Assembly (NCBI GenBank): GCA_022653215.1 | Contig: JALCSJ010000005.1 | Location: 1-31,850 of the forward strand | Direction of reading: 5' to 3' | Source: Acidaminococcaceae bacterium | GTDB lineage: Bacteria; Bacillota; Negativicutes; Acidaminococcales; Acidaminococcaceae | Length of the DNA stretch: 31,850 bases | Part shown: positions 1 through 8,606 of the stretch, in pieces | Layout: every line of letters starts with the position of its first letter | Numbering within the stretch: position 1 is the first letter of the stretch | Made by a program: the position numbers and the translations under genes | The notes under the pieces: model-generated | Database searches by the model: none | Told to the model about the DNA's origin: nothing | Seen by the model: the letters and a program-made list of their open reading frames with translations, nothing else

Positions 1-411
1 GTGGCAATGCCATTGGATGCGGTGCTTGCAGGCAACCTTACCAATCTTCTGGAATCCAAGAGCAGCCTTATCAAAAAGGCACTGGGCATCAGCGAACTTC
101 CCATCATTATTGATGCAGATAAGATTTCCTTCCCTTGGTTTTCAGACGGCTTGGCTGCTGATACCGTCAAAGCTTACACGGATTTCATTTCTGCCCTCTG
201 CAAAATGAGCCGAGAACATAAACGCATCTCCAGCACGGAAAAGGAAGTCCCCAATGAAAAATATGCTTTCCGCTGTTTCCTTCTTCGATTGGGGTTTATA
301 GGAGAAATTTATAAAACTGACCGTAAAATTCTGCTGAAGAACCTTAACGGCAGCAGTGCCTTTAAGAGCGGTGCGAAAAAGGAGATGAATAGCGATGAGA
401 TTTCCGAATAA
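1..411 (+). CDS. Phage 'virulence-related' family protein, probably 5'-truncated by window edge
   Basis: The reading frame is open from the first base, so the true start may lie upstream; GTG at 1 and ATG at 7 are only in-window options. The C-terminal half (NEKYAFRCFLLRLGFIG, then a stretch rich in K, L and N ending near SAFKSG) matches what I remember of a prophage family usually labelled virulence-related protein in Clostridia phages. That label carries no known biochemical role. It overlaps the next gene (395) by 17 bp, so the two are translationally coupled. In related phages it sits in the same short run before the terminase. Family recognition is from memory and function is unknown. 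Confidence 0.6.
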   Translation: MAMPLDAVLAGNLTNLLESKSSLIKKALGISELPIIIDADKISFPWFSDGLAADTVKAYTDFISALCKMSREHKRISSTEKEVPNEKYAFRCFLLRLGFIGEIYKTDRKILLKNLNGSSAFKSGAKKEMNSDEISE

Positions 412-631
412 AGAAATTGTTGAGAAAGTACGCAGAGAATACCCTGCAGGAACAAGGGTAGAACTGGTGAGAATGGATGACTGCCAAGCACCGCCTCTTG
501 GAACGCTTGGGACTGTTACTGGGGTGGATGATACCGCTTCATTGATGGTGGATTGGGACAATGGCAGCGGTCTTAATGTTGTTTACGGTGAAGACCTAGC
601 GGTAAAGATTGGGGACGGTGACAATGACTGA
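395..631 (+). CDS. DUF4314 family phage protein
   Basis: A 78-residue protein starting at ATG 395 with an AAAGGAG ribosome-binding site about 10 bases upstream. The central part (GTRVELVRMDD, PLGTLGTVTGVDD, LMVDWDNGSGLNVVYGED) reads as a small beta-barrel, SH3-like fold. It fits the DUF4314 family, common in Clostridia and Negativicutes prophages just ahead of the terminase. The role is unknown; a nucleic-acid or protein-binding barrel is plausible. It overlaps its upstream and downstream neighbours, so the block 1-800 is probably one transcript. Confidence 0.75.
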   Translation: MRFPNKEIVEKVRREYPAGTRVELVRMDDCQAPPLGTLGTVTGVDDTASLMVDWDNGSGLNVVYGEDLAVKIGDGDND

Positions 632-800
632 AACGATTAAAAAGCAGATACTTTCTATTCGTGACAGCGGCCGCACCAATATGTTTGATACTAATATGGT
701 TCAATATCTTGCTAACGAGCTTGGCTACTACGAATTGGTAATCTTTCTTGAAGAACATAGTAAGGAATATATAAGATTTATCCTTACAGGAGAGCAATAA
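624..800 (+). CDS. DUF5049 family small phage protein
   Basis: A 58-residue protein. I chose ATG 624 over the in-frame TTG at 609 because the GGGGACGG stretch lies just before it. The helical N-terminus (IKKQILSIRDSGRTNMFD) followed by VQYLANELGYYELVIFL is characteristic of DUF5049, a short family that habitually follows DUF4314 in phage genomes. Function is unknown. It overlaps the end of the DUF4314 gene by 8 bp. The following 88 bases (801-888) contain no gene that I can support. Confidence 0.75.
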   Translation: MTETIKKQILSIRDSGRTNMFDTNMVQYLANELGYYELVIFLEEHSKEYIRFILTGEQ

Positions 801-888
801 AAGATATGCTTTATTGTACAGAAATAACTTGCTATCATGAGCCTTTAGAGTGATATATGTAGTACAAAAACAAAAGGAGGCAGGCACC

Positions 889-1113
889 ATGTGGAAAGAA
901 GGAGCAATTTTAATCAGAGGAAAGGTTTACAAATACCAAGCCAAGGTTTACGAGGAAGGCAGTGAATACGGTATTGAAGGAGGTAGGGTTTCCAAGGTAA
1001 TGATTAAGCATGATGGTGAGATTGTAGTAAACTATGACCGAGGTTGGGACGTAGAACCGGAAAGCGAAGGAGCAGAGCTTGCCTTAGCGATTATCTTAAA
1101 AGAAAATAATTAA
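889..1113 (+). CDS. DUF7678-like small phage protein
   Basis: A 74-residue protein. ATG 889 is preferred over the upstream in-frame GTG at 850 because a strong AAAGGAGG lies 8 bases before it. The sequence is a compact run of beta-strands (GAILIRGKVYKYQAKVYEEG, then VSKVMIKHDGEIVVNYDRGWD) and resembles the DUF7678-type proteins that accompany DUF4314 and DUF5049. The tail (ELALAIILKENN) is a short helix. Function is unknown. It is the last gene before the hairpin at 1121 and the terminase. Confidence 0.6.
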   Translation: MWKEGAILIRGKVYKYQAKVYEEGSEYGIEGGRVSKVMIKHDGEIVVNYDRGWDVEPESEGAELALAIILKENN

Positions 1114-1120
1114 ACAAAAA

Positions 1121-1148
1121 AGGAACGGAGCCAGGAGGCTCTATTCCT
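1121..1148 (+). promoter_or_regulatory. Stem-loop between accessory block and terminase
   Basis: Two 12-base arms (1121-1132 and 1137-1148) pair around a 4-base loop, with ten Watson-Crick pairs, one G-T and one C-A mismatch. No T-run follows directly; a weaker CCG/CGG stem with a TTATTTTTAT stretch lies at about 1157-1179. It may be a processing site, attenuator or inefficient terminator. It marks the border between the small accessory genes and the structural block. Confidence 0.45.
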
Positions 1149-1200
1149 AGTACAGCCGATTTTAAGCGGTTATTTTTATGCCTTAATTGGGAGTGAGCAT

Positions 1201-2802
1201 TTGAGAAAGTTGAAGAAATATAAGTCCACAAAATTCAAAGATAAAACTTCCGTTTATAGTAAGGCTGCTGCAGATTATGCAGTCAATTTTGTCGAATGCT
1301 TATGCCATACTAAAGGAACCTGGGCAGGTAAGCCTTTTGAACTCATTGATTGGCAGGAACAAATAATTCGTGATGTATTTGGTACTTTAAAGCCTAATGG
1401 GTATAGGCAATTCAATACAGCCTATATTGAAATACCTAAAAAACAAGGTAAATCTGAGCTTGCGGCTGCTGTGGCATTACTCCTTACTTGCGGTGATGGT
1501 GAAGAACGAGCTGAAGTTTATGGCTGTGCAGCTGACCGCCAGCAGGCATCAATCGTTTTTGAGGTTGCAGCCGATATGGTGCGTATGTGTCCTGCACTAA
1601 ATAAAAGAGTAAAGATACTGGCATCACAGAAACGAATAATTTACCAGCCGACAAACAGCTTTTATCAAGTATTATCAGCTGAAGCCTACAGTAAGCATGG
1701 TTTTAATATTCATGGCGTTGTGTTTGACGAACTGCATACTCAGCCTAATCGAAAACTATTTGATGTTATGACCAAGGGCTCCGGTGATGCACGTATGCAG
1801 CCTTTATATTTTTTGATAACAACAGCCGGAACGGATACACATTCTATCTGTTATGAAACTCATCAGAAAGCGGGGGATATTTTAGATGGTAGAAAACATG
1901 ACAGTACGTTTTATCCGGTAATATACGGTGCGAAAGAAACAGATGACTGGACAGATCCTAAGGTGTGGAAGAAAGCTAATCCCTCTTTAGATATTACGGT
2001 TGGCATAGATAAGGTAAAAGCTGCCTGTGAATCTGCCAAACAAAATCCGGGAGAAGAAAACTCGTTTCGTCAGCTTAGGCTTAATCAATGGGTAAAGCAG
2101 GCAATTCGTTGGATGCCAATGGATAAATGGGATGCCTGCTCCTTTGCTACAGATGAAGAAAGCTTAAAGGGAAGAGTCTGCTATGGTGGTCTTGATCTTT
2201 CCAGTACCACAGATATTACAGCATTTGTATTGGTGTTTCCACCAGAAGATGAAGATGATAAATACAGCATTCTTCCATATTTCTGGCTGCCGGAAGAAAC
2301 CTTGGATTTAAGAGTAAAACGTGACCATGTTCCTTATGATATATGGGAACGGCAGGGATATTTACAGACTACGGAAGGCAATGTCGTGCATTATGGATAT
2401 ATTGAGAAATTTATTGAGCAGTTAGGTGAGAAATATAATATTCGTGAAATTGCCTTTGACCGATGGGGTGCGGTGCAGATGGTGCAGAATTTGGAAGGAT
2501 TGGGTTTTACTGTAGTGCCATTTGGCCAAGGATTTAAGGACATGAGTCCTCCGACCAAAGAACTTATGAAGCTTACCCTTGAAGAAAGACTAGCCCATAG
2601 CGGACATCCGGTTCTAAGGTGGATGATGGATAATATTTTTATTCGTACAGATCCTGCCGGAAATATCAAGGCAGATAAAGAAAAATCCACAGAGAAGATT
2701 GATGGTGCAATAGCCACAATAATGGCATTAGACCGAGCAATTCGCTGTGGAAATGATAATGGGGCATCAGTTTACGATGAGAGAGGCTTGCTTTTCTTAT
2801 AG
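1201..2802 (+). CDS. terL: Terminase large subunit (packaging ATPase-nuclease)
   Basis: This is the motor that pumps DNA into the prohead and cuts the concatemer. The 533-residue protein has a Walker A-like loop (PKKQGKSE, about residues 79-86), Walker B (VVFDEL, 173-178) and a coupling motif (ITTAG, 206-210). The RNase H-like nuclease acids are D332 in GGLDLSSTTD, D420 in AFDRW and D501 in KIDGA. It fits the Terminase_1 family and has full length. The start is a TTG with GGGAG 7 bases upstream. No small subunit is visible here; it is expected upstream of the window. In related phages the portal follows directly, but here a reversed gene intervenes. Confidence 0.95.
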   Translation: MRKLKKYKSTKFKDKTSVYSKAAADYAVNFVECLCHTKGTWAGKPFELIDWQEQIIRDVFGTLKPNGYRQFNTAYIEIPKKQGKSELAAAVALLLTCGDGEERAEVYGCAADRQQASIVFEVAADMVRMCPALNKRVKILASQKRIIYQPTNSFYQVLSAEAYSKHGFNIHGVVFDELHTQPNRKLFDVMTKGSGDARMQPLYFLITTAGTDTHSICYETHQKAGDILDGRKHDSTFYPVIYGAKETDDWTDPKVWKKANPSLDITVGIDKVKAACESAKQNPGEENSFRQLRLNQWVKQAIRWMPMDKWDACSFATDEESLKGRVCYGGLDLSSTTDITAFVLVFPPEDEDDKYSILPYFWLPEETLDLRVKRDHVPYDIWERQGYLQTTEGNVVHYGYIEKFIEQLGEKYNIREIAFDRWGAVQMVQNLEGLGFTVVPFGQGFKDMSPPTKELMKLTLEERLAHSGHPVLRWMMDNIFIRTDPAGNIKADKEKSTEKIDGAIATIMALDRAIRCGNDNGASVYDERGLLFL

Positions 2803-2827
2803 TCGTAAATATAGGGGAATTTCGGTG

Positions 2828-3391
2828 TTATGGCCCAGAAAAGCATATAATCTCAGATTCGGAAACATCAGACATCATTTTACGCATTCTTGTAATGAAG
2901 AATTTATAAAATTCAATGTAATCTTTTATTTTACGAGGGTCTTTGCTGGGATGTTCGTCATAGTGCTTAAAGTGAAAATTGTTAAAGTAGGAATCTAATT
3001 CAGGGCTTTCTATATTAGTTTCTAAAAGAAATATAGTCCTTTCGATGGAATTAAGAATTTCGTTTAGTGTTTTATAAGTATAGTAATTTTCACCATAATG
3101 TTCATATGAAGTACCATCGCAATTAACATGGTTATTTATGTTCCAAATTAGATTTGCATCAAAGTATCTTTCTAAAAAGAATTCAACAGTGTCAGCAAAT
3201 CCATCTTCATCTATAGATATGCCATACTTGCGTAATCGTTCATTATCTGGATCATCCCATGATACAAATTTTTCTTCGTTATCTTTTATGGGATAAATAT
3301 CAATATTGCTACCGCCACACCAGCCCTCTATTATTTCTAATTCTTCTGGTAACTCGTAAGTAGCATTTGAGATATTAGATTCATTTAACAT
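2828..3391 (-). CDS. Opposite-strand moron of unknown function
   Basis: A 187-residue acidic, soluble-looking protein (no signal peptide or membrane segment) encoded against the direction of every other gene. It is rich in D, E, N, Y and F. Recognisable stretches are ELEIIEGWCGGSNIDIYPI near the N-terminus and LNEILNSIERTIFLLETN in the middle. I do not recognise the family. It sits between terminase (25 bp away, convergent) and portal. It has its own ribosome-binding site (AGGTGG on the minus strand) and an extended -10 promoter. Its base composition is clearly more AT-rich than that of its neighbours. These traits define a phage moron, often expressed from the silent prophage and serving host fitness, superinfection exclusion or anti-phage defence. 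The specific role is unknown. Confidence 0.7.
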   Translation of the reverse strand: MLNESNISNATYELPEELEIIEGWCGGSNIDIYPIKDNEEKFVSWDDPDNERLRKYGISIDEDGFADTVEFFLERYFDANLIWNINNHVNCDGTSYEHYGENYYTYKTLNEILNSIERTIFLLETNIESPELDSYFNNFHFKHYDEHPSKDPRKIKDYIEFYKFFITRMRKMMSDVSESEIICFSGP

Positions 3392-3414
3392 TTTAACACC
3401 ACCTTTTTTACAAT

Positions 3415-3423
3415 ATTATAGCA
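3415..3423 (-). promoter_or_regulatory. Extended -10 promoter of the moron
   Basis: On the minus strand the sequence reads TGCTATAAT, a perfect -10 hexamer preceded by the TG extension, 24 bases upstream of the moron start codon. No good -35 is present at 17 bases, which an extended -10 can tolerate. It points only into the moron, so this gene can be transcribed independently of the late operon. Confidence 0.6.
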
Positions 3424-3458
3424 CAATACAAAATTAGTATGAGTAAATTCAAGAGGAG

Positions 3459-4787
3459 ATGATTAATATTTTTAATGCCATTAATAAGCTTTTTAAATCT
3501 AGGGATAAGCCTAAAAATGTAACTGTAGGGAGTGCCTATAATTTTTTATTTGGAGGAAGTACAGCCGGTAAAATGGTAACCGAGCGTTCTTCCATGCAGA
3601 TGACAGCGGTTTATTCCTGTGTTAGGGTGCTGGCAGAAGCAGTGGCAGGACTCCCGCTGCATTTATATAAATACACGGACAGCGGCGGCAAGGATAAGGC
3701 AGTGGACAATCCGTTGTATTTTTTGCTGCATGACGAGCCTAATCCAGAAATGACCTCCTTTGTATTTAGGGAAACCCTTATGACACATCTGCTGTTATGG
3801 GGAAATGCCTATGCCCAGCTTATTCGTAATGGCAAGGGTAAGGTTGTGGGCATGTATCCCTTAATGCCAAACCGTATGAGCGTTAACAGGGACGATAACG
3901 GAAATCTTTACTATAAGTATTTACGCAGTTTGGAAGATGCCCATAGAGCTAATACAAATGAAGTTATGCTTTTACCTAGCGAAGTGCTGCATATTCCGGG
4001 ACTTGGCTTTGATGGACTTGTCGGGTATAGCCCTATTGCAATGGCAAAGAATGCTGTTGGAATGGCAATTGCCTGCGAGGAATATGGTGCTAAGTTCTTT
4101 GCTAACGGTGCGACACCGGGAGGAATTTTAGAGCATCCGGGTATTGTTAAAGACCCTGCCAGAGTAAGAGAAAGCTGGAATGCAGTCTATCAAGGAAGCG
4201 GCAATGCTCACCGTATAGCAGTTTTAGAAGAGGGCATGAAGTATACACCTATCGGCATATCGCCGGAACAGGCACAGTTTTTAGAAACAAGAAAATTTCA
4301 AATCAATGAGATAGCTCGAATTTTTAGGGTACCGCCGCATATGGTTGGTGATCTTGAAAAATCGAGCTTTTCTAATATAGAGCAGCAGAGTTTGGAATTT
4401 GTTAAATATACATTAGAGCCTTGGCTTGTCAGATGGGAGCAGGCAATGGTGCGGTCTCTTTTATCTAAATCGGAGAAGGAGCAGTATTTCATTAAATTTA
4501 ATGTGGATGGTCTTTTAAGGGGCGATTACGAAAGCCGCATGAATGGCTATGCCACTGCCAGACAGAATGGCTGGATGAGTGCCAATGACATCCGTCAATT
4601 AGAGAATTTAGACCGTATTTCTGCTGCTGAAGGCGGTGATTTGTATTTAATTAACGGGAATATGACCAAACTTGCAGATGCAGGAATTTTTGCGGCTAAA
4701 GTGGATACTAAGGGGAAGGAGGAAGGTACACATGAAGAAATTTTGGAACTGGAAAAACAAAATAGTGCAGAACCAAGACGAAACTAG
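3459..4787 (+). CDS. Portal protein, HK97 family
   Basis: This forms the dodecameric ring at the capsid vertex through which DNA passes and to which terminase docks. The 442-residue length and landmarks (SSMQMTAVYSCVRVLAEAVA, LPLHLYK, HLLLWGNAYAQLIRN, LLPSEVLHIPG, EIARIFRVPPHMVGDLEKSSFSNIEQQ) are typical of the HK97 portal family. The ATG at 3459 lies almost against its AAGAGGAG ribosome-binding site, an unusually short spacing, and the region just upstream is the moron promoter. Its start may have been reshaped when the moron was inserted. It overlaps nothing upstream; the protease gene begins inside its 3' end. Confidence 0.95.
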   Translation: MINIFNAINKLFKSRDKPKNVTVGSAYNFLFGGSTAGKMVTERSSMQMTAVYSCVRVLAEAVAGLPLHLYKYTDSGGKDKAVDNPLYFLLHDEPNPEMTSFVFRETLMTHLLLWGNAYAQLIRNGKGKVVGMYPLMPNRMSVNRDDNGNLYYKYLRSLEDAHRANTNEVMLLPSEVLHIPGLGFDGLVGYSPIAMAKNAVGMAIACEEYGAKFFANGATPGGILEHPGIVKDPARVRESWNAVYQGSGNAHRIAVLEEGMKYTPIGISPEQAQFLETRKFQINEIARIFRVPPHMVGDLEKSSFSNIEQQSLEFVKYTLEPWLVRWEQAMVRSLLSKSEKEQYFIKFNVDGLLRGDYESRMNGYATARQNGWMSANDIRQLENLDRISAAEGGDLYLINGNMTKLADAGIFAAKVDTKGKEEGTHEEILELEKQNSAEPRRN

Positions 4788-5478
4788 TGAAAAACAGGAA
4801 AGAATTCTGTTTTTGAACGGAACAATAGCTGAAGAAAGCTGGTTTGATGATGATGTCACTCCGAAGATTTTTAAGGAAGAACTGTTAGCTGACAGCGGTG
4901 ATATTACCATCTGGATTAATAGTCCGGGCGGTGATTGTATTGCGGCAGCCCAAATCTACAATATGCTGATGGAGTATAAAGGGCAGGTTACCGTTAAAAT
5001 TGACGGCTTAGCAGCCAGTGCGGCATCTGTTATTGCCATGGCAGGTTCTAAGGTGTTAGTAAGTCCGGTATCCATGCTTATGATTCATAATCCGGCTACC
5101 ATTGCTTTTGGCGATAAGGCTGAGTTTCAAAAGGCCATTGCTATGCTTTCAGAGGTTAAAGAATCTATTATCAATGCCTATGAAATTAAAACCGGTCTGC
5201 CGAGAGTTAAGCTTGCGCATCTGATGGATGCGGAAAGCTGGATGAATGCTAATAAGGCGATTGAACTTGGCTTTGCAGACGGAATTTTAAAGCGAACAGA
5301 CGAAGCGGATATGGAGCAGCCGGCTGTTTCTATGATGTGTTCTGCCGTGGCAGTAACAAATTCACTACGGGACAAGCTTGCGGCTAAATGCACTATTAAA
5401 GCACTAAAACCGCAAATTAAGGAGCGGTTGGCAGAGGAATGCCTGAAAGAATTAAACTTATTAAAAAACCACATTTAA
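4732..5478 (+). CDS. ClpP-like prohead (capsid maturation) protease
   Basis: A 248-residue serine protease of the ClpP/S14 class used by HK97-like phages to trim scaffold or capsid termini in the prohead. The fold is signalled by ITIWINSPGGD, the nucleophile S96 in GLAASAAS and H119 in SMLMIHNP. The aligned acid position has a glutamate (DAESWMNA). ATG 4732 is chosen over an earlier in-frame start because AAGGAGGA lies just upstream. The gene starts inside the portal gene (56-bp overlap). It is followed directly by the capsid gene. Confidence 0.92.
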   Translation: MKKFWNWKNKIVQNQDETSEKQERILFLNGTIAEESWFDDDVTPKIFKEELLADSGDITIWINSPGGDCIAAAQIYNMLMEYKGQVTVKIDGLAASAASVIAMAGSKVLVSPVSMLMIHNPATIAFGDKAEFQKAIAMLSEVKESIINAYEIKTGLPRVKLAHLMDAESWMNANKAIELGFADGILKRTDEADMEQPAVSMMCSAVAVTNSLRDKLAAKCTIKALKPQIKERLAEECLKELNLLKNHI

Positions 5479-5494
5479 GGGAGGAATTAACAGT

Positions 5495-6667
5495 ATGAAT
5501 ATTAACGAATTAAGAGAAAAACGAGCTAAAGCATGGGAAACCACCAAGTCCTTTTTGGAAAGTCACCGCACTGATAAAGGGACGATTACTGCTGAGGATG
5601 AAAATACCTATAACAATATGATGGCGGATATTGATGGTTTGGGTAAAGAAATTAAGCGCCTAGAAAAGCAGGAGCTTTTGGATAAAGAGCTTGCTAAAGC
5701 AGTGAATGTACCTATTACAGGTAAACCGGGATTTGGTGGTGAGGAAGAAAAACTCAAACCTGTCCGTGCAAGAAATGGTTATGCCAAGGATTTAATCAAA
5801 GCAATGCGCAGTAATTTTAAGCAGGTAACCAACCTTTTGCAGGAAGGGGTGGATGCAGACGGCGGTTATTTAGTGCCGGAGGAATACGATAAACGTATCA
5901 TTGACACCTTGGAAGAAGAAAATATTATGCGTAAGCTGGGGACTAAAATCACTACCAGTGGTCAGCACAAGATTAACATTGCGGCTGCGAAACCTGCGGC
6001 AGCATGGATTGAAGAGGGTGGGACATTAACCTTTGGAGATGCTAAATTTGCACAGACTTTGCTCGATGCACATAAGCTTCATGTGGCCATTAAAATCACG
6101 GAAGAATTGCTCTACGACAATGCCTTTAACCTTGAAGGGTATATCATTGACCAGTTTGGCAGAGCGATGGCCAATGCGGAAGAAGATGCCTTTTTAAATG
6201 GTGACGGAACCGGCAAGCCATTAGGACTTTTTGCAGAAAGCGGCGGTGGTACGGTTGCTCAAACTTTGACAGCGGCAATTAAGTCCGATGATGTACTGGA
6301 TTTGATTTATGCTTTAAAACGTCCCTATCGTAAGAATGCCAAGTTTATTATGAATGACCGTACTTTGCTTTCCTTGCGTAAGCTGAAAGATAACAACGGT
6401 AATTATATGTGGCAGCCTTCTTATCAGGCAGGCGAGCCAGATAAGCTTTTGGGATACAGCATATTTACTTCTGCCTATGCACCTGCTGCCGCTATTGCTT
6501 TTGGGGATATGAGCTACTATAACATCGGTGATCGTGGAACTCGTTCTATTGCGGAGTTAAGAGAGCTGTTTGCCGGCAATGGCATGATTGCCTATGTAGC
6601 AAAGGAGCGTGTGGACGGTAAGCTGGTACTTGGCGAAGCCGTGCAGATTATGCAGCTAAATGCTTAA
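5495..6667 (+). CDS. Major capsid protein, HK97 fold
   Basis: The 390-residue protein has the usual two-part design. An N-terminal coiled-coil region of about 75-100 residues (LREKRAKAWE to KEIKRLEKQELLDK) probably serves as the scaffold removed by the adjacent protease. The HK97-fold body begins around the VDADGGYLVPEEYD motif and includes IKITEELLYDN, AFLNGDGTGKPLGLF and FIMNDRTLLSLRKLKD. GGGAGG precedes the ATG. The position directly after the protease is the canonical order. Confidence 0.95.
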   Translation: MNINELREKRAKAWETTKSFLESHRTDKGTITAEDENTYNNMMADIDGLGKEIKRLEKQELLDKELAKAVNVPITGKPGFGGEEEKLKPVRARNGYAKDLIKAMRSNFKQVTNLLQEGVDADGGYLVPEEYDKRIIDTLEEENIMRKLGTKITTSGQHKINIAAAKPAAAWIEEGGTLTFGDAKFAQTLLDAHKLHVAIKITEELLYDNAFNLEGYIIDQFGRAMANAEEDAFLNGDGTGKPLGLFAESGGGTVAQTLTAAIKSDDVLDLIYALKRPYRKNAKFIMNDRTLLSLRKLKDNNGNYMWQPSYQAGEPDKLLGYSIFTSAYAPAAAIAFGDMSYYNIGDRGTRSIAELRELFAGNGMIAYVAKERVDGKLVLGEAVQIMQLNA

Positions 6668-6693
6668 ATAAGTAAAAGCAGGTGGTGTATACA

Positions 6694-6966
6694 ATGGTTG
6701 TGAATCTTGATGAAATGAAAATGTACCTGAGAGTTGATTCCGGTGATGAGGACGCACTCATTACTCAGCTTCTGGAATCAGCTGAAAAGCTGTGTATGGA
6801 TATAGTAAGGGGAGATGAAGAAACTCTTGTAAAGTCCAAAAACTGCAAAATGGCAATCCTGTATACTGCCGCCTACTTTTATGAACATCGGGAAGAAGCG
6901 GACTATAAGCAGCTGATGCTGACTTTGCGTTCGCTGCTTTTTGGTGACAGAAGGGATGGATTTTAG
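6694..6966 (+). CDS. Head-tail connector, gp6-like
   Basis: A 90-residue, all-helical protein (LDEMKMYLRVDSGDEDALIT, LLESAEKLCMDI, MAILYTAAYFYEHREEAD, LRSLLFGDRRDGF). This is the signature of the DNA-packaging or gp6-like connector family, which binds under the portal and forms the first ring of the neck. ATG 6694 is chosen over GTG 6682 because AGGTGG lies 8 bases before it and would be inside the coding region otherwise. It overlaps the next gene by a single base (TAGTG). Confidence 0.9.
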   Translation: MVVNLDEMKMYLRVDSGDEDALITQLLESAEKLCMDIVRGDEETLVKSKNCKMAILYTAAYFYEHREEADYKQLMLTLRSLLFGDRRDGF

Positions 6967-7286
6967 TGCGGATTGCTAAATTGAACCAACGTATTGAGGT
7001 TTTAAAGCCGCTGCTTACCAGTGATGGTTACGGTGGTTATAGTACTGAATATGAGAAAGAAATAGCGTTGTGGGCAGAGGTGAAAAATAATCGATATGCA
7101 GAAAAGCAGGCATTTGATTCTCCTAGTGCCATAAACAGCGTTACTTTAATAACACGCACATATAGTGAAATTCAAAAAGGCTGGCATCTTTTATGGCAGG
7201 GCAAGGAATATGAGATTGTATCGGTGACTAGGTTCTATAAAGACAGCACCTATATAGAAATTGTTGAATATGAAAAAGGTGTGTAA
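6966..7286 (+). CDS. Head closure / head-tail joining protein
   Basis: A 106-residue beta-barrel protein starting at GTG 6966. The opening RIAKLNQRIEVLKPL, the SDGYGGYSTEYEKEIALWAEV stretch and the late GKEYEIVSV fit the phage head-tail joining family (SPP1 gp16-like). Such proteins form the second neck ring and plug the portal channel until tail attachment. Start and stop codons overlap with both neighbours by one base, so translation of the neck genes is tightly coupled. Confidence 0.88.
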   Translation: MRIAKLNQRIEVLKPLLTSDGYGGYSTEYEKEIALWAEVKNNRYAEKQAFDSPSAINSVTLITRTYSEIQKGWHLLWQGKEYEIVSVTRFYKDSTYIEIVEYEKGV

Positions 7287-7726
7287 TGAAGTTTTATGCG
7301 AAAGTAACAAGTAATGATTTAACAAAGGCTTTAGCGAGTATTTCTGCTTGGGATGGGAAAACTCGTCTTGCTGTAGAAAATGCACTGCAAAATGGCACAA
7401 AAGCAGTGGCAAGAGGTGCAAATCAAAGAGTCGCTCAGCGTAGTGGTAAACTAAAAAAATCTATTAAAACAGGCTTTGACAGAAGAAAGCCGGAAGGCAT
7501 GGTCAGAGCTAAAACACCCTATGCTCATATTGTGGAGTTTGGATCTAAAAGTTATACGGTAAGGGCAAAGAATAAAAAAGCTTTAACAATCCCTGGGGGC
7601 AGTGCGTTGGTGCTTAGAAAAAGTGCTAAAATACCGGCAAGAAAGGGCAGACCGTTTATTAAACCTGCTTTCGAGGCGGAAGAACCCAAGATTGTATCTA
7701 ATATAAGGAAGGTACTGAATAAATGA
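7286..7726 (+). CDS. HK97 gp10-like neck/tail completion protein
   Basis: The 146-residue basic protein has the landmarks of the HK97 gp10 family: AVENALQNGTKAVARGANQ, SGKLKKSIKTGF, TPYAHIVEFGS and the C-terminal GRPFIKPAFEAEEPK. The family acts at the head-tail interface, regulating tail completion. Its start overlaps the preceding stop (TAATG). The next gene begins inside its last codons (ATGA). Confidence 0.9.
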   Translation: MKFYAKVTSNDLTKALASISAWDGKTRLAVENALQNGTKAVARGANQRVAQRSGKLKKSIKTGFDRRKPEGMVRAKTPYAHIVEFGSKSYTVRAKNKKALTIPGGSALVLRKSAKIPARKGRPFIKPAFEAEEPKIVSNIRKVLNK

Positions 7727-8130
7727 AACGTATACCATTAAATGCACTGCAAAAGGCACTTCTAACTTATATTTCAACTAATGAAAACGTGCCAATCTAT
7801 GATTATGTGCCGGACACAGCGAAACCGCCCTTTATGACAATTGGCGCTTTTACCTGCAAGGAAGCCGGCACAAAATACGAAGATATGGTAGAAGTAACAG
7901 TGCAGCTTAACATTTGGTCAACCTACAAGGGCAAGTTTGAGATTAACAGCATTGCTAACAGGGTAATTGTGTTATTGCAGACAAAACAAATAGATTTAAG
8001 TGCTGATGCATTTGCAGCCATCCGTCAACAGGTGGATTTCTTTGAAGCCTATCCGGAAGAAGAAACCGGGTATAACGGAGTAATAAGTTTAGTCATATTA
8101 ATTCAGAATTTACAAAGGAGTGAAAACTAA
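7723..8130 (+). CDS. Tail completion/terminator protein, DUF3168 (gp17-like)
   Basis: A 135-residue protein that would cap the tail tube and join it to the neck. The pattern LQKALLTYISTNENVPIYDYVPD, PFMTIGAF, VEVTVQLNIWSTYKG and a C-terminal VISLVILIQN is characteristic of DUF3168 tail completion proteins. The gene starts by ATGA overlap with the gp10-like gene and ends by TAATG overlap with the tail tube gene. Confidence 0.85.
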   Translation: MKRIPLNALQKALLTYISTNENVPIYDYVPDTAKPPFMTIGAFTCKEAGTKYEDMVEVTVQLNIWSTYKGKFEINSIANRVIVLLQTKQIDLSADAFAAIRQQVDFFEAYPEEETGYNGVISLVILIQNLQRSEN

Positions 8131-8606
8131 TGGCATACACAGTATTTGCAGAGCCGGCCACTACCAGTAAGGCAACGGCAGGCAAGGATTATCTTCTGTA
8201 TGTGAATACAGGAGCAACTGAGACAAGTCCTACCTGGACTTTGGTAGGAGGGCAGAGAAGTGGGGATTTATCCCGTAAGGCAGATGAAATCGATGCATCA
8301 GACAAAACAAGCGGTGGCTGGAAGGCTACATTACCTGGTCTTAGAAGTTGGTCCATTGATTTAGAAAGCGTTTACCTCGCCGGAGATACGGGAGCAAAAT
8401 TCTTAGAAGCTGCTTTTTTAAATAACAAGCAGGTTCATATTAAGTTTGAATATCCGGATAAAAGCTATTTGACCGGGTGGGCATCTCTTACAGAGTGCAG
8501 TCTTTCCACACCTCATGATGATGTAGCTACCTTAAAGGGAACGCTTTCCGGAGCAGGTCCATTATCTGATTTGAAAACAGGAGGTACGGTAAATGAAGAA
8601 GGTTGA
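8130..8606 (+). CDS. Major tail tube protein, TP901-1 family
   Basis: A 158-residue protein that polymerises as hexameric rings into the tail tube. It has the family hallmarks: an N-terminal strand with a GKDYLLYVNTG segment, VGGQRSGDLSRKADEIDASD, TSGGWKATLPGLRSWSIDLE and VATLKGTLSGAGPLS. The position between DUF3168 and the tail chaperones is canonical. The following gene starts 14 bp before its stop codon. Confidence 0.92.
   Translation: MAYTVFAEPATTSKATAGKDYLLYVNTGATETSPTWTLVGGQRSGDLSRKADEIDASDKTSGGWKATLPGLRSWSIDLESVYLAGDTGAKFLEAAFLNNKQVHIKFEYPDKSYLTGWASLTECSLSTPHDDVATLKGTLSGAGPLSDLKTGGTVNEEG

Noticed and set aside
613..625. A 13-base exact match (GGACGGTGACAAT) with 25885-25897, both just at start codons
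   Set aside because: A single short match in similar purine-rich start regions is not enough to claim a regulatory repeat; no further copies noted.
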